Virus record (IMG/VR): IMGVR_UViG_3300037245_001097
Span: 1-31,875 of that record
Length of the DNA stretch: 31,875 nt
Reading direction: 5' to 3' (one strand)
Source of the DNA: a virus
A program made the position numbers and the translations under genes. The notes beneath the pieces are model-generated. The model did no database searches, had not been told where the DNA came from, and saw only the letters and a list, made by a program, of their open reading frames with translations. How positions within the stretch are numbered: the first letter of the stretch is position 1; each line of letters opens with the position of its first letter. Shown here piece by piece: positions 7,340-16,244 of the stretch.

Positions 7340-8818
7340 TCACAATATATCCGTATCGGGAACGTTCTCGATGATTACATCGGCGATGCTGGCCCATCCG
7401 GTATCATCGGTTTCGATCGTGCGCACGCTGTCAGCGTTAAACCATATGTTCGATGCGTCCGAGTTGATCTCGTTCACGGCGCCCGCGAATGCGAGCGTCT
7501 GTCGGTCGATGGTTCGTTCGGCAACCAGCAGATCGCCGGTTCCGGCCTCCAGCGCCATCAGCGTCGTGTTATCATCTAGCGCGAACAGGATTCGTTTATT
7601 CGTATCATCCCAGGATATCGGGTTCTCGGCCGCGTTGGCAAGCGACTCACGCATACGTATGCGGCCGGTAATCAATACCCGCGGCGTGCTGACCGCCGTG
7701 GTCGCGCCCTCCGGCGTGCTCGACGTATCGCTTGCGGTGAATCGCATCGTCGGCACGAGATCGCCGCCCGCTGCTTGTGTCGCCAGTATGCCGGCGGCGC
7801 CGGTGAATAGTAATCCGGCCTGTCCCGGACTCCATTGGAGGTCTCCGCTCTCCGTCCACGTCCAGCGGTAGGGCTCGAGCAGTACGGTTATCTCCATCGT
7901 GAACGGTGTTCGGTCGTTAGTGTCGCCGGCCTGAAATGAGATGGCGACGACCAGCCCTTTGGCCGATAGCAGATTCCATTTTGAATCGGTAATCGTGAGG
8001 ATATCGCCGCGCTCAACGTCGTAGTTGGCCGGCAGCGACGAACGGAACGAATAGAAGTAGCGCGGGTCTTTCATTTGTGCGAGCTGATAGTCGGCGAGAC
8101 TTTGCGCTTCGCGCCGGTTGCGGATCGCCCACGCCTGGACGATAAGCTCTTTCACCCCGTAGGTCGCCTGCGAGATGGTGTCCTCGGCCGTGGCGATGTA
8201 ACGGAACGGGTTGCTATCGCGGTTGTAATCCTCGCTGTATTCGATGACGATCCGGTTATAGATGTTGTCGGTGCCCATCGGCATGAGCTTCGTTGAGCCG
8301 GGGAAGAAACCCGTTACGCCCGTATCGCTAATCGCGCGATCGGTCGCGCCATAGATCGAGGGCCTGCGCACGATTTTGTAGCTGGTTCCCTCGGCGAACA
8401 GGTAGCATCGCGCCTGGAACGCCAGTTCCGATAGAAGCTGCGACGAGTCTTTGCGATCACGCAAAGAGAATCCGAAATCGACATCCGATAGCTCGGCTGT
8501 CACGGCCGCGAACGAGGGAGCGTCGACTTCGCCGTCCGTGAATCCGAGAAACGTTTTGAGGATCGCTTCGATGACGAGCGCGGGATTCTCTATGAGCGCG
8601 CCGGCGCCGTTGTTACTGTCGTCTACGCCCTGTAGGAACGCCGACACCTGCTCGCCGATAAGGAACGTGACGGGCAGATACGTGACTTCAAAGAACGTGT
8701 TATAGACGCGCAGGGTGCCGTCGTATCCGCTTGCATCGATATCGATGTTGCGGTCGTTGAGCTGGAGCCATTTCTGGGCTCCCTGCAAATCTAGGTCTCT
8801 GTATTCGATTTCAGGCAT
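7340..8818 (-). CDS. Tail hub/baseplate-type protein
   Basis: The 492-residue protein has the layout of siphovirus tail-hub proteins. Near residues 105-150 is a segment of the type DFGFSLRDRKDSSQLLSELA, followed by LFAEGTSYKIV. Later comes an NRIVIEYSEDY strand and a long helix with REAQSLADYQLAQMKDPR, then a YDVERGDILTI barrel strand. These resemble gp27/hub domains that close the tail tube. The last 120 residues form a separate domain with repeated short strands. Position between other tail-tip genes supports this. No peptidase motif is seen. The family name is uncertain; the structural role is likely. Confidence 0.6.
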   Translation of the reverse strand: MPEIEYRDLDLQGAQKWLQLNDRNIDIDASGYDGTLRVYNTFFEVTYLPVTFLIGEQVSAFLQGVDDSNNGAGALIENPALVIEAILKTFLGFTDGEVDAPSFAAVTAELSDVDFGFSLRDRKDSSQLLSELAFQARCYLFAEGTSYKIVRRPSIYGATDRAISDTGVTGFFPGSTKLMPMGTDNIYNRIVIEYSEDYNRDSNPFRYIATAEDTISQATYGVKELIVQAWAIRNRREAQSLADYQLAQMKDPRYFYSFRSSLPANYDVERGDILTITDSKWNLLSAKGLVVAISFQAGDTNDRTPFTMEITVLLEPYRWTWTESGDLQWSPGQAGLLFTGAAGILATQAAGGDLVPTMRFTASDTSSTPEGATTAVSTPRVLITGRIRMRESLANAAENPISWDDTNKRILFALDDNTTLMALEAGTGDLLVAERTIDRQTLAFAGAVNEINSDASNIWFNADSVRTIETDDTGWASIADVIIENVPDTDIL

Positions 8819-8854
8819 TGGTTTTCACCGAGAGAATTTGATACGCAATCTCTT

Positions 8855-9760
8855 TCAAACACTATTTATTGTCCATCTAACATCAAAATTGATATCAGTC
8901 ACTGCGTCGTTAATCGGAACCTGAACTGTCTCGACACCTAAACCAAAGGATGCCACGTCGATTTGCAGCGCAACTAAACTTCCCCCAGCTACATTCAACT
9001 GTATCGTTGTTTGTATGCGTAACCAATCATTAATTGGGTCTGTTATGCCAGGAAAAATAAAGCTCATTACTCCAAAATAAGACTCGTCTTCTCTGGTACA
9101 TTTATGGTTATATGTAAGATCAACCGCTGAATTGTTAAATGATAAAGTACTGATCCCCGCATCTAAAATATCCTCTACTCCTGGGAAGGCCTCATCTGTT
9201 ATAGAAGAATTATTAGCACCTGAAAGATCAAACAAAAGTTCCATTTGGCCATATACATCTGTCAAGTCTGTAATAACAGAAGAGCCTAAGCCATCTCCGC
9301 CAAAAAAGCCGCCTGCTCGGTGCGATGTAACGTCCGCACTCGTAATGCTTAACTCTTTCCTGACCAATGACCATATTTCAGTAACCTCTAGCTCTATTTT
9401 CTTAACGCCATCGAGGTACCCTTTAATAATATAATCAATTATCTGTTCGCTAAAAAAAAAAGATTCATCTTCGGCATTAAAAAATAACGATATTTTATCC
9501 TCCACAGAGAGCACAGCAGTTCCTATATTATTAACGGCCAAGTGTTCTATTTCTGGAGATATATCTACCCCATCGCTATCCACTTCTACGCAGTCGTATG
9601 AAGCTCCCTCGTCATTAACAAAAGTGATACGACAGCCGATGGGGTATCTATCCCCTCCCCCGCCACCCCGCCCGATCAAGCGCCGTTCTCTCGTATCGTC
9701 GGCGGGCTTGGCGTCGCCGCCGTCCGGGGATGCGAGGCTACCGCTTGCGGTTGCTCCCAT
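8855..9760 (-). CDS. Tail-tip region protein of mixed origin, AT-rich body
   Basis: The 301-residue product starts at 9760, behind AAGGAG. The first 30-35 residues are polar, charged and encoded by GC-rich DNA. They end in a run of five glycines (33-37), after which the DNA becomes markedly AT-rich through to the stop. The body has alternating hydrophobic strands and acidic loops, but no family was recognised. It lies between two tail-tip proteins that keep the usual base composition. Gly linker plus abrupt composition change suggests that a conserved docking peptide has been fused to an imported receptor-binding or accessory domain. The function is unknown. Confidence 0.6.
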   Translation of the reverse strand: MGATASGSLASPDGGDAKPADDTRERRLIGRGGGGGDRYPIGCRITFVNDEGASYDCVEVDSDGVDISPEIEHLAVNNIGTAVLSVEDKISLFFNAEDESFFFSEQIIDYIIKGYLDGVKKIELEVTEIWSLVRKELSITSADVTSHRAGGFFGGDGLGSSVITDLTDVYGQMELLFDLSGANNSSITDEAFPGVEDILDAGISTLSFNNSAVDLTYNHKCTREDESYFGVMSFIFPGITDPINDWLRIQTTIQLNVAGGSLVALQIDVASFGLGVETVQVPINDAVTDINFDVRWTINSV

Positions 9761-9772
9761 GTCAGATGCTCC

Positions 9773-11044
9773 TTAAATGTCGCCGACTATAAAGTCGATC
9801 TGGTCGACAGTCGTGTTGTCGCTGGCCTCGGATTCTATTGCCCAGCGCGCCTTCACGATTGCGCCTTTTGAATCGTCGAAGCCCGTAAGGTCTGTACGCA
9901 TATTCAGGCTCAATGGCGTATTCACGGAGTCGATAACCGCAAAACTATTATTCTCGATCTCGTCCCATGCGTTCGCTGGGTCGGTCGCCGAGTTATCGCC
10001 AGCGGTCTCGGTCGGTAGAACATTGAAAATTTCGGACGCGGAACTGAATACCCGATACATCGGCGGTCTCTGGGTAAACGATATGAATGCGGACAGCGAG
10101 CTTGCGTCGCGGCGGAACAGCGTGTTGGACCTCTCAATCTCGTAGGCCGACGCCGGTAGTCGGCCCTCGACCCTCGGCGAAAACATCCCCACGCAGGCGT
10201 GATCGGCAAAAATGAAATAATGCGTTGTCGGTACCTGTATCTCGTCGCCATCCGAGTGAGCTATCGCCGCCGTCGAGTTGAGGCCGCGCGTGCAGCCGAG
10301 CAAGGCCGAAACCACGTCGTCGGCGTAAGGGTAATTCTCCGTCGTGCCGCCGTAGCTGATTTCCTCGGTGCCGATCAGCATCCTTCCGGCCGGGGGGATA
10401 CCGATAAGGTGCGTTATCCGGATGGTCGTATCGTCTTCGGTATGCGGATCGACTATCCTCGGCGCATCGATGCCGACCGTATACCCTACAATAGGGATGC
10501 CAGGACAATCGCGCACGCCGCCAAACACAATCGGGATCATCCGACCGATAGAGGTTTCGGGGGCGGACGGGAACCTGTCGCGGTTGATCTCGCGCAATGG
10601 CAGTTCCCGCTGCTTGCGTCTGCCGAACTCGACGCAATCGATCCGCGTACCTCGGCGGCTGTGCTCCGCGATTTTCAGAATGTGGCCGGCAAACAGCCAT
10701 GTGATGTCGGCGGTCGCCAACCCTGCGAATATGAAGCCGACGCGGATGGGCTTGCCTTCGGCCTCGTTGTCGACGGCAAGCGTCCAGAATTCGGTAGTAT
10801 CATCATTCTTCATCACGACACGGAAATCGTCGGTGCTGGCGATAGAGATTACATCGAGCGATACGCGCGCGTCTTTCCAGCTCTGGACGTATGGTAGATA
10901 GGCGTTGCCGCTGATGCTTAACGGCTGGTCGGCGTATATGCCCGTCCACGAATCATCGTTATCCCAGTCGATCTCGACAATGAAGCGGGGGCTATTGGCC
11001 TGGAGTAGGCGCTGCGTCTCGGCGTTGGCTGTCAGAGTTTTCAT
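9773..11044 (-). CDS. Tail-tip/baseplate structural protein
   Basis: The 423-residue protein begins with a domain containing FIVEID and SWKDARVSLDV, similar to distal-tail or baseplate domains that ring the tail end. A central segment (about 215-265) has an IGTEEISY strand, then LLGCTRGL and AHSDGDEI. This is a small beta module often found in phage structural proteins. The C-terminal part has a jelly-roll-like strand pattern. No enzymatic motif is seen. The start at 11044 has only a weak ribosome-binding site and follows the previous stop closely, so translation may be coupled. It is probably a tail-tip component assembled after the tape measure; the exact equivalent in lambda is not clear. 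Confidence 0.6.
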   Translation of the reverse strand: MKTLTANAETQRLLQANSPRFIVEIDWDNDDSWTGIYADQPLSISGNAYLPYVQSWKDARVSLDVISIASTDDFRVVMKNDDTTEFWTLAVDNEAEGKPIRVGFIFAGLATADITWLFAGHILKIAEHSRRGTRIDCVEFGRRKQRELPLREINRDRFPSAPETSIGRMIPIVFGGVRDCPGIPIVGYTVGIDAPRIVDPHTEDDTTIRITHLIGIPPAGRMLIGTEEISYGGTTENYPYADDVVSALLGCTRGLNSTAAIAHSDGDEIQVPTTHYFIFADHACVGMFSPRVEGRLPASAYEIERSNTLFRRDASSLSAFISFTQRPPMYRVFSSASEIFNVLPTETAGDNSATDPANAWDEIENNSFAVIDSVNTPLSLNMRTDLTGFDDSKGAIVKARWAIESEASDNTTVDQIDFIVGDI

Positions 11045-11050
11045 GGCGCT

Positions 11051-11407
11051 CTATTCGTATTCGAGTTCGATCGTGCCGCTCCATCTATCCTGCGACGTCA
11101 TCTCAAAATCCCACGGATTCAGCCAAGTGGCCGTATGCTCGACCGTATCTACATCCGTGAACGTGAACGTTTGCATCATGCCGTCGATGTCGTCCTTGAA
11201 AAAGTCGAAGAGATTGTCGCGATCCGTGGTGCTCATGTTCCGGAACTGAAATGCATAGCTATCCGTAGGGATAGCAAGCTCCTGTTTGATTTGCGTGTTG
11301 CCCGCCGTCCGGGTGAGCACCTGGTGTCTATCGTGGACGGGTCGATACGGGAATAGCGGATTCTTAACGGTGAAATCGGTGCCGCCTTTTACGAAGCGAA
11401 CTGTCAT
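11051..11407 (-). CDS. Minor tail protein next to the tape measure
   Basis: This 118-residue protein starts with a TAATG overlap with the tape-measure stop. It has the look of lambda M-type or distal-tail proteins: strand-rich, with a central NMSTTDRDNLFDFFKDD helix and C-terminal strands from TFTFTDVDTVEH onward. Proteins in this position cap the tape measure tip and nucleate tail-tube growth. The pattern is consistent with that, but no family was firmly recognised. No signal peptide or metal site is visible. Confidence 0.6.
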   Translation of the reverse strand: MTVRFVKGGTDFTVKNPLFPYRPVHDRHQVLTRTAGNTQIKQELAIPTDSYAFQFRNMSTTDRDNLFDFFKDDIDGMMQTFTFTDVDTVEHTATWLNPWDFEMTSQDRWSGTIELEYE

Positions 11408-13419
11408 TAATTGGATATCCCCGAACGAGAGAGTCGCTCTATCTCCGAGCGGATCGCTTCCGCAATTTCGGCTGCGTCAACGGGCGCGCCTCCGGTGTCG
11501 ATGTTCAGTGTAATATTTATACGCTGGGAAATACGCGCGGCGCGTTCCGCACGGCGGTCGATACCGGATTGGATACTCTGACCTAACTGTGAGGCCGGAT
11601 CGATGCCGCGCTCCTGGAACGAAGCCATTCTTCTGGCAATATCTACCTGTATTGTCGCAAGCCGGTGTCGCAAGTCTGCTGCTTCAATGATCGCTGCGGC
11701 CCTTTCGTTGACAACCGCCGCCTTTTCCGCAAGGTCACTAAAGTGCTTTTTTATCTCCTTCGACTTTTCGACGACATCGGCCCAGTCCCGCTTCCAGATT
11801 GCTCCTGCTTCCTTTATAGCTATCTCCAGTGGGGTTGTGCCTAGTCGTGCGGCTTCTTTTCGCTCATTTCTGATATTTATGCGCTGATTCAGCGCGCGTG
11901 TTTGTATCTCACGGCCCGCCTTGCCTAAGCCCGGTATGCTCGCCAGGGTCTGCCCGAGGTCAAACTGAATATTTGCGATTTCTTCGCGTAACAATAAGAA
12001 CATAGGCTTGAATATGAAGTTGATGCTGCCCCTCACGAGAGTTGCGAACGCCTTCCACGCTACCTGCAAGGCCGTGAACAGGGTCTGTCCTATCGACTCG
12101 AAAACATTTCCGATAAATAGCGGATCATTGACGATGGCCCGGATTATACCCCAGGCTTTTCTTACTTCGGGAATAACGATATTCTTAATATAGTTCACGA
12201 ATCGTTCTAACCCGTTGATTCCCTTTTCAGTCCACTCTTCGAGCTTGCCGCTGTCGGCGATCTTGTCGACTTCGTTGCTGATACGGGTAAGAGCCTTGCG
12301 AAAAGCATCTGATGTAATTATAACTCTGCCCATTCTTGTGAAGGTGCCGATGATCTGCTCTTTTAACTTGCGCATATCAAGCGCGGGATTATTTTCGCTC
12401 ATAATGGCGAACGCCTTGTTGACCGATCCGGTCGAAGCCCCAAGAACTTTCATGGATTCTTTTAGGATGTTGGCATCGTTCGACATGAGGGCGAGGGCGG
12501 GGCCGAGCCCGCGGACATTTCCGAACAGCAGGGCGGTCGCCTCAGTATCAATATCGGCGTTTTCGGCCAACTCCTGGAGTATCCCTGCGAGACCTTTTGC
12601 TTTCAGCGCGGATGCTCCCCATTCGATTCCGAGTCTTTTCGCCGCCGCCGTAGCTTCTACGCTTGGCTTTAGCAGCTGGGTTATCATTGCCTTGACGCCG
12701 GTGATAGCCAAGGTGGTTGGTAGACCGACCTTTGTTATTCCCGCGATGACGGCCATCAACTCTTTTAGGCCAACGCCGCCGGCAAAGGCGAGGGGTGCAA
12801 CTGTTCCGATGCTCTCGGCGAGTTCTGCGAATGTAGTTTTGCCAACTTTGATCGCGCCGAAAAAGGCGTCGGATACAAAGCTCGCCTTTTCCGCGCCCAA
12901 CTGGTAGGCGTTGAGCACAGACGTTAGGGCGTCCGTGGCGGTGCCGATGTCTGTTACCCCGGCGATGGCTGCCTTGGACGCATCCTTCAGGAACGCGAAT
13001 ACCTGCGATTCTTTTATCCCTGCGGAGATCGCGTCGTAGTAGGCTTTGATCGTCGAGGTTTGTGTCTGGCCAAAGGTGGCCGTCAAGGCCAATACCTCGT
13101 CCCCCAAATCACGGATGGACTTGGCGACGCCGAGGGTCTTGATTTCGAGCAAGCCTTCTCTGAATGCAGCGGTAGCGAAAATCATTTTGCCGATAGCAAT
13201 GGTGACAGCGGTAATAGCGATAAGGCCTATCTTCGCGGCGCGTTTAAGCGCCCGGAATCCCGCCTTGGCAGCCTTACCGACGGCGACAAATCCCATCTTG
13301 ATAAACCGGAAAGCCCCGGCAAATTGACGCTTCATGAACTTGACGGTCTTCTTGACGCCTTTGCTAATATTGTCGACATATGTGCCGGTGATAATTATGC
13401 GATGTGTCTTGTTAGCCAC
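11407..13419 (-). CDS. Tape measure protein, TP901 family
   Basis: The 670-residue protein sets tail length and is ejected with the DNA. Residues 30-60 are basic and amphipathic, then a hydrophobic span lies at about 64-85. The core (about 130-300) has the TP901-type sequence: a TDALTSVLNAY helix, TTFAELAE, VAPLAFAGGVGLKELMA and a G-L-P-T loop. The C-terminal third is a charged helix region. The start at 13419 overlaps the end of the frameshifted chaperone by 8 bases, the usual arrangement. Residues 37-59 are closely copied in the small membrane protein beside the portal (25211-25279). At about 1.5 angstrom per residue the tail would be near 100 nm. Confidence 0.92.
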   Translation of the reverse strand: MANKTHRIIITGTYVDNISKGVKKTVKFMKRQFAGAFRFIKMGFVAVGKAAKAGFRALKRAAKIGLIAITAVTIAIGKMIFATAAFREGLLEIKTLGVAKSIRDLGDEVLALTATFGQTQTSTIKAYYDAISAGIKESQVFAFLKDASKAAIAGVTDIGTATDALTSVLNAYQLGAEKASFVSDAFFGAIKVGKTTFAELAESIGTVAPLAFAGGVGLKELMAVIAGITKVGLPTTLAITGVKAMITQLLKPSVEATAAAKRLGIEWGASALKAKGLAGILQELAENADIDTEATALLFGNVRGLGPALALMSNDANILKESMKVLGASTGSVNKAFAIMSENNPALDMRKLKEQIIGTFTRMGRVIITSDAFRKALTRISNEVDKIADSGKLEEWTEKGINGLERFVNYIKNIVIPEVRKAWGIIRAIVNDPLFIGNVFESIGQTLFTALQVAWKAFATLVRGSINFIFKPMFLLLREEIANIQFDLGQTLASIPGLGKAGREIQTRALNQRINIRNERKEAARLGTTPLEIAIKEAGAIWKRDWADVVEKSKEIKKHFSDLAEKAAVVNERAAAIIEAADLRHRLATIQVDIARRMASFQERGIDPASQLGQSIQSGIDRRAERAARISQRINITLNIDTGGAPVDAAEIAEAIRSEIERLSRSGISN

Positions 13420-14073
13420 CTGTAGGCTCCTCTACGGCCTTCGATTCTTCATGCTGAATTATCAAGAGCATGAGGTCTGTTTCCCTGAGCGAATATCCAT
13501 AATCGACAGTCGGATTGAACTTAATCCGGGCGATACCCCTTATGAGCTGCGAAACATACGCGGCATAACCCGGCGAGAATTTGGAAAACGCCTCTTCATA
13601 ATGCGGGCATTCCTCACATTCTCCGCACGGCTCGCCTTCGCTATTCTTGCATTCCTCGGAGCGGCGAAAGTAATCGGCATCAAGGAATGCGATTATTTTT
13701 TTCCTTCGCGCGCCTTTTTCTGGACTGCTTCGCCGCCGATGAAATAGCTGGCGGCCTTGCGTTTCCAACTTGTCGGGATGCGTTCTTTCCAGTCCTTGAA
13801 TTTCTTGGTGTCGAGAGCGACGGCCTTGCCTTCGTGCATGACTTCGATTTTGTCACACCCGACAAGGCGGTCATTGATGAACTTGATTTCGAGGTCGTAA
13901 TCGATCTCCACGTCGAGCTTGCCGTGGCGTTTGGGTACTATCTTCGTCCGGTTCCGCTCGAATTCATCGACTGCCTGATCGGATGGAGCGGTAAGAATCA
14001 AGACCGGGCAGGGCTCTTCTTCCGTCTCTATTTCGATTTCAATCAGATCGCCTTCATTCAGGATTAGCGCCAT
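13412..14073 (-). CDS. Tail assembly chaperone GT fusion, made by -1 frameshift
   Basis: Translation starts at 14073, slips back one base on the run of seven A (13702-13696) and continues in the -1 frame to 13412. This gives a 220-residue product: 126 residues shared with the short form, then 94 more. The extension includes a Cys-rich CGECEEC cluster and a helical YVSQLIRGIARI segment. In lambda, G and GT keep the tape measure soluble and recruit tail tube subunits. The extension has no convincing start of its own, and it ends 8 bases inside the tape-measure gene. Position, slippery site and frame all agree. Confidence 0.85.
13693..14073 (-). CDS. Tail assembly chaperone, short form (lambda G-like)
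   Basis: The 126-residue unshifted product is acidic at the start (EIEIETEEE) and basic at the end (KKAREGKK). It stops at TAA directly after the slippery run. It lies between the tail tube gene and the tape measure, the standard place for chaperones of the G type. The excess of the short form over the GT fusion is set by frameshift efficiency. Several AAGGA-type stretches lie before the start, so initiation should be efficient. The sequence itself is not strongly family-diagnostic; the assignment depends on position and the frameshift. Confidence 0.8.
   Translation of the reverse strand: MALILNEGDLIEIEIETEEEPCPVLILTAPSDQAVDEFERNRTKIVPKRHGKLDVEIDYDLEIKFINDRLVGCDKIEVMHEGKAVALDTKKFKDWKERIPTSWKRKAASYFIGGEAVQKKAREGKK
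13696..13702 (-). promoter_or_regulatory. -1 programmed ribosomal frameshift site (A AAA AAA)
   Basis: On the minus strand the zero-frame codons are GGA AAA AAA TAA, so the heptamer A AAA AAA lies immediately before the stop. A -1 slip yields ATA ATC GCA and continues for 94 residues. An imperfect hairpin (AATCG-CAT / ATG-C-CGATT, loop TCCTTG) starts one base after the stop's first T, and a Shine-Dalgarno-like AAGG lies just upstream. Both could stimulate slipping. Confidence 0.85.
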
Positions 14074-14113
14074 TTCCTTTTCCTTTTTCCTTTCGTTTGT
14101 CTGTGCCTGTTTT

Positions 14114-15172
14114 TTAGGTTAGCAACGAAACCGCCTTGGTCGTGGCGACCGCCCTCCAAATTGGGAAGTCGTCGACCGAAACGTCTTTGATCGGGCGGAT
14201 ACTCAATGTGGCAATCTGCGTCGAGCCGTCCTTGTCGAGCGCGGTCTCGACGACGCGGCACACCGGGAAGAACAAATCGTAGGTGTAAAAATAGGCGGCC
14301 TCCACCCCACCCATGCTCGCGCCGGTGAACGACAATTCCACTACGAATTCGGTTTCGGCGAGCAGATAATCGAGTTCGGTCGCGTCGGCCGGTTCATATT
14401 CAAGCTCAATGGACACGATATCATCGGCCTTGAGGTCGCCTTTGACGATGTTGCTGGCGAAGATGTCGCCCTCGCCAAACTGAAACTCGCGTTCGGCATT
14501 GTTCTTAATCATTACTGTGCCGCTGCGGATAATCGCCTTTTTGCTCACTCCGGCCGCGACACTCCCGATGCTATCCGTCTCGGAATAGACGCCGCCGAAG
14601 AGTACATCGACATCGCCGTATCTCAGGTAGGCTTCCGCGCTGTCAGCGGCCCCGATGCCGGAGAGGTCGTCGCCCGCGGCCTCAGACCCGTCGCCCATGA
14701 TCGTCGCGGACAGATTGCAGAATTCGCCACGCGCGAAGTCGACCTCGATCTGAGTGCAACAGATCCCGGCGAATTCCTTGTCGCCGTAGGATTCGGTGTG
14801 CTCCCACATGGTCACGCTCTTGCTTTCGAGCGCGGTCAGATCGTCCTTTATCGCGTGCGTGTATGCGTCGGTCGCCAAGAGCTGCGCGGATACAACGCTG
14901 CCGCCTACGAGCGCGGTAAATAGGGCCGCCTCGCGCGGTAGCAGCCGGCGGTTATGAACGAGATCGACACCCTGTTTGAGTGTCAAATGCTCCGTCCGGT
15001 GGACTTTGCCGGTGTATTCATCGTCATCCGTTTGGGCCTCTAGGATCGTCGCCATCGTCGGTACATCCATGAAATGGACGATATTGGTTGCGGCCGCCTC
15101 GGCGGTTCCGAAGGGGTCTTCGGCGGTCTCACAGAATCCTCGATATGTTGGTTCTGCATACTTGCGAGCCAT
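14114..15172 (-). CDS. Major tail tube protein
   Basis: The 352-residue protein matches the two-part tail-tube layout (Phage_tube_2 type): an N-terminal region with HLTLKQGV and a first beta domain containing ESKSVTMWEH. Another element follows with QIEVDFARGEFCNLSATIMGDG. The C-terminal half repeats the pattern with VSIELEYEP and a TQIATLSIRPI strand. Hexameric rings of this protein would stack around the tape measure. It starts at TAATG shared with the preceding stop and is followed by the chaperones, as expected. It is longer than lambda-type tube proteins, which fits two fused tube-like domains. Confident on role, less so on family name. Confidence 0.8.
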   Translation of the reverse strand: MARKYAEPTYRGFCETAEDPFGTAEAAATNIVHFMDVPTMATILEAQTDDDEYTGKVHRTEHLTLKQGVDLVHNRRLLPREAALFTALVGGSVVSAQLLATDAYTHAIKDDLTALESKSVTMWEHTESYGDKEFAGICCTQIEVDFARGEFCNLSATIMGDGSEAAGDDLSGIGAADSAEAYLRYGDVDVLFGGVYSETDSIGSVAAGVSKKAIIRSGTVMIKNNAEREFQFGEGDIFASNIVKGDLKADDIVSIELEYEPADATELDYLLAETEFVVELSFTGASMGGVEAAYFYTYDLFFPVCRVVETALDKDGSTQIATLSIRPIKDVSVDDFPIWRAVATTKAVSLLT

Positions 15173-15411
15173 TAGTCATCGCCTCCGTTCTTGGCTTTGG
15201 GTTCCGGTTTATTCTTGGGAGGCTTTGGCGGTTCGGCCTGGGCCTCGACGCGCTCGAAGTCGTGTTTCCATTTGTGGGCGAGGAACTTCTCGGGATATGT
15301 CTCGCCCTGTTTATACTGGCCTTTGTGTTTTCCATTGAAGATCTGGAAACCTTTGAAATCCTTTCCTTTGGCGTCCTTCAAAGGCTTGTCGGCGATACAT
15401 TTGCTCGGCAT
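15172..15411 (-). CDS. Small basic Lys/Pro-rich protein of unknown function
   Basis: The 79-residue product is mostly Lys, Pro and Gly, with a compact N-terminal half (a DFKGFQIFNG turn and a Tyr-Pro-Glu-Lys-Phe motif). A disordered PPKPPKNKPEPKAK tail ends in GGDD. Its stop and the tail tube start share a base, so the two are translated together. The N-terminal half resembles small head-tail proteins with a single beta-barrel, but this is only an impression. No metal site or signal is seen. Confidence 0.55.
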   Translation of the reverse strand: MPSKCIADKPLKDAKGKDFKGFQIFNGKHKGQYKQGETYPEKFLAHKWKHDFERVEAQAEPPKPPKNKPEPKAKNGGDD

Positions 15412-15441
15412 GTTCTTGCACTCCCTTCCAAGTAGAATCCG

Positions 15442-15750
15442 TTAGCAAAGAATCTCTTCATAATCGCGGCGGCTATAGGGCTGAAAAGTATTTGTCGCCC
15501 ATTCGGCGGGCGTAGTGTGCCATGTGGTCGGCGGTAGCTTGCCTGCACCTTTGCAGACCGGACAGATCGCGGCCACGCCGTAAGTCGGCGATACCCATCC
15601 TTTGCCGTCGCATCCGTGGCATACGGGCTCGATATATACGTACCATCTATTGCCGCGTTGGAGCGTGCCGCCGCCTGCGTCCTGATTGATCGAACATATA
15701 TCGCACGCTTCGGTATTAGCCATTGAACAGTTGCAAGAAGTCATATTCAT
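15442..15750 (-). CDS. Cys-rich protein with DnaJ-type zinc-finger motifs
   Basis: The 102-residue protein has CHGCDGKG and, after a spacer, CPVCKGAG. These are paired CxxCxGxG elements as in the DnaJ zinc-binding domain, and the N-terminus carries more Cys (CNC, CDIC). Its start overlaps the stop of the tail-completion gene as ATGA, so it belongs to the structural operon. The zinc fold is well supported. A role as an assembly chaperone or nucleic-acid adaptor is inference. A similar CxxCxGxG pair occurs in the small protein at 30600-30992. Confidence 0.7.
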   Translation of the reverse strand: MNMTSCNCSMANTEACDICSINQDAGGGTLQRGNRWYVYIEPVCHGCDGKGWVSPTYGVAAICPVCKGAGKLPPTTWHTTPAEWATNTFQPYSRRDYEEILC

Positions 15751-16244
15751 ATCCCCTCGATGTCGGTAATTTTCAGAATCTCAAACGTGATCTCGGCCTC
15801 GCCGATATAGTTGTCGCCCTCCTTGTACAAGGTCGGTTCTGTGCGTATCGTTGGAACCTCCGTTGTGGCGAGGGCTGTCCCCCAATCCTGGCCGCTTGCT
15901 ACCTGTTTCTCGATCACACGCTCAAGATTCTCGACAAGCGTTATGCGCGCGGCCTTGGCCGTGGTTCTCTTCAGGACGGAGGTAAACGCCATAACGGTGA
16001 TGGGGATAAAATTGTCATGCTCGCCGGTCGTGATCGGCACCCGTCTTGCCGTTTCCGCGTAGACGATAATGCCCGGCAGTTCCGTATCGCGCGCGAGCCC
16101 CCAAATGAGGGCCTTATCGGTATCAGCATTCTCGCGGACGCGCGCCTCGATGACCTTGACGTTGCCCGCGACGATCTTCAGCCAATCGTCGGCCGCAAAT
16201 ACAGCAACGATTGCGTCTTCTATGGCGGAATAATCAAGACTCAT
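15747..16244 (-). CDS. Tail terminator/completion-like protein
   Basis: The start at 16244 (ATGA overlap with the preceding gene, GGGGAAGG upstream) gives 165 residues; an earlier in-frame ATG at 16277 lacks support. The N-terminal helix (DYSAIEDAIVAVF), a central strand with LPGIIVYAE and a C-terminal strand (YIGEAEITFEIL) resemble small tail-completion proteins of the Gp37/DUF1834 or DUF3168 type. These cap the top of the tail tube for joining to the head. Position between the gp10-like protein and the tail tube gene agrees. The family assignment is tentative. Confidence 0.6.
   Translation of the reverse strand: MSLDYSAIEDAIVAVFAADDWLKIVAGNVKVIEARVRENADTDKALIWGLARDTELPGIIVYAETARRVPITTGEHDNFIPITVMAFTSVLKRTTAKAARITLVENLERVIEKQVASGQDWGTALATTEVPTIRTEPTLYKEGDNYIGEAEITFEILKITDIEGI

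Noticed and set aside
6765-7871. 368-codon open frame on the plus strand
   Set aside because: It spans two minus-strand structural genes, has no convincing start and no recognisable fold; an antisense shadow.
12215-12907. 230-codon plus-strand open frame opposite the tape measure
   Set aside because: The hydrophobic, Ser/Ala-rich product mirrors the helical tape-measure codons; no promoter or ribosome-binding site.
13412-13768. Separate gene starting at 13768
   Set aside because: Its first residues overlap the chaperone gene out of frame with no ribosome-binding site. The sequence after the slippery run is better explained as the -1 frameshift extension.
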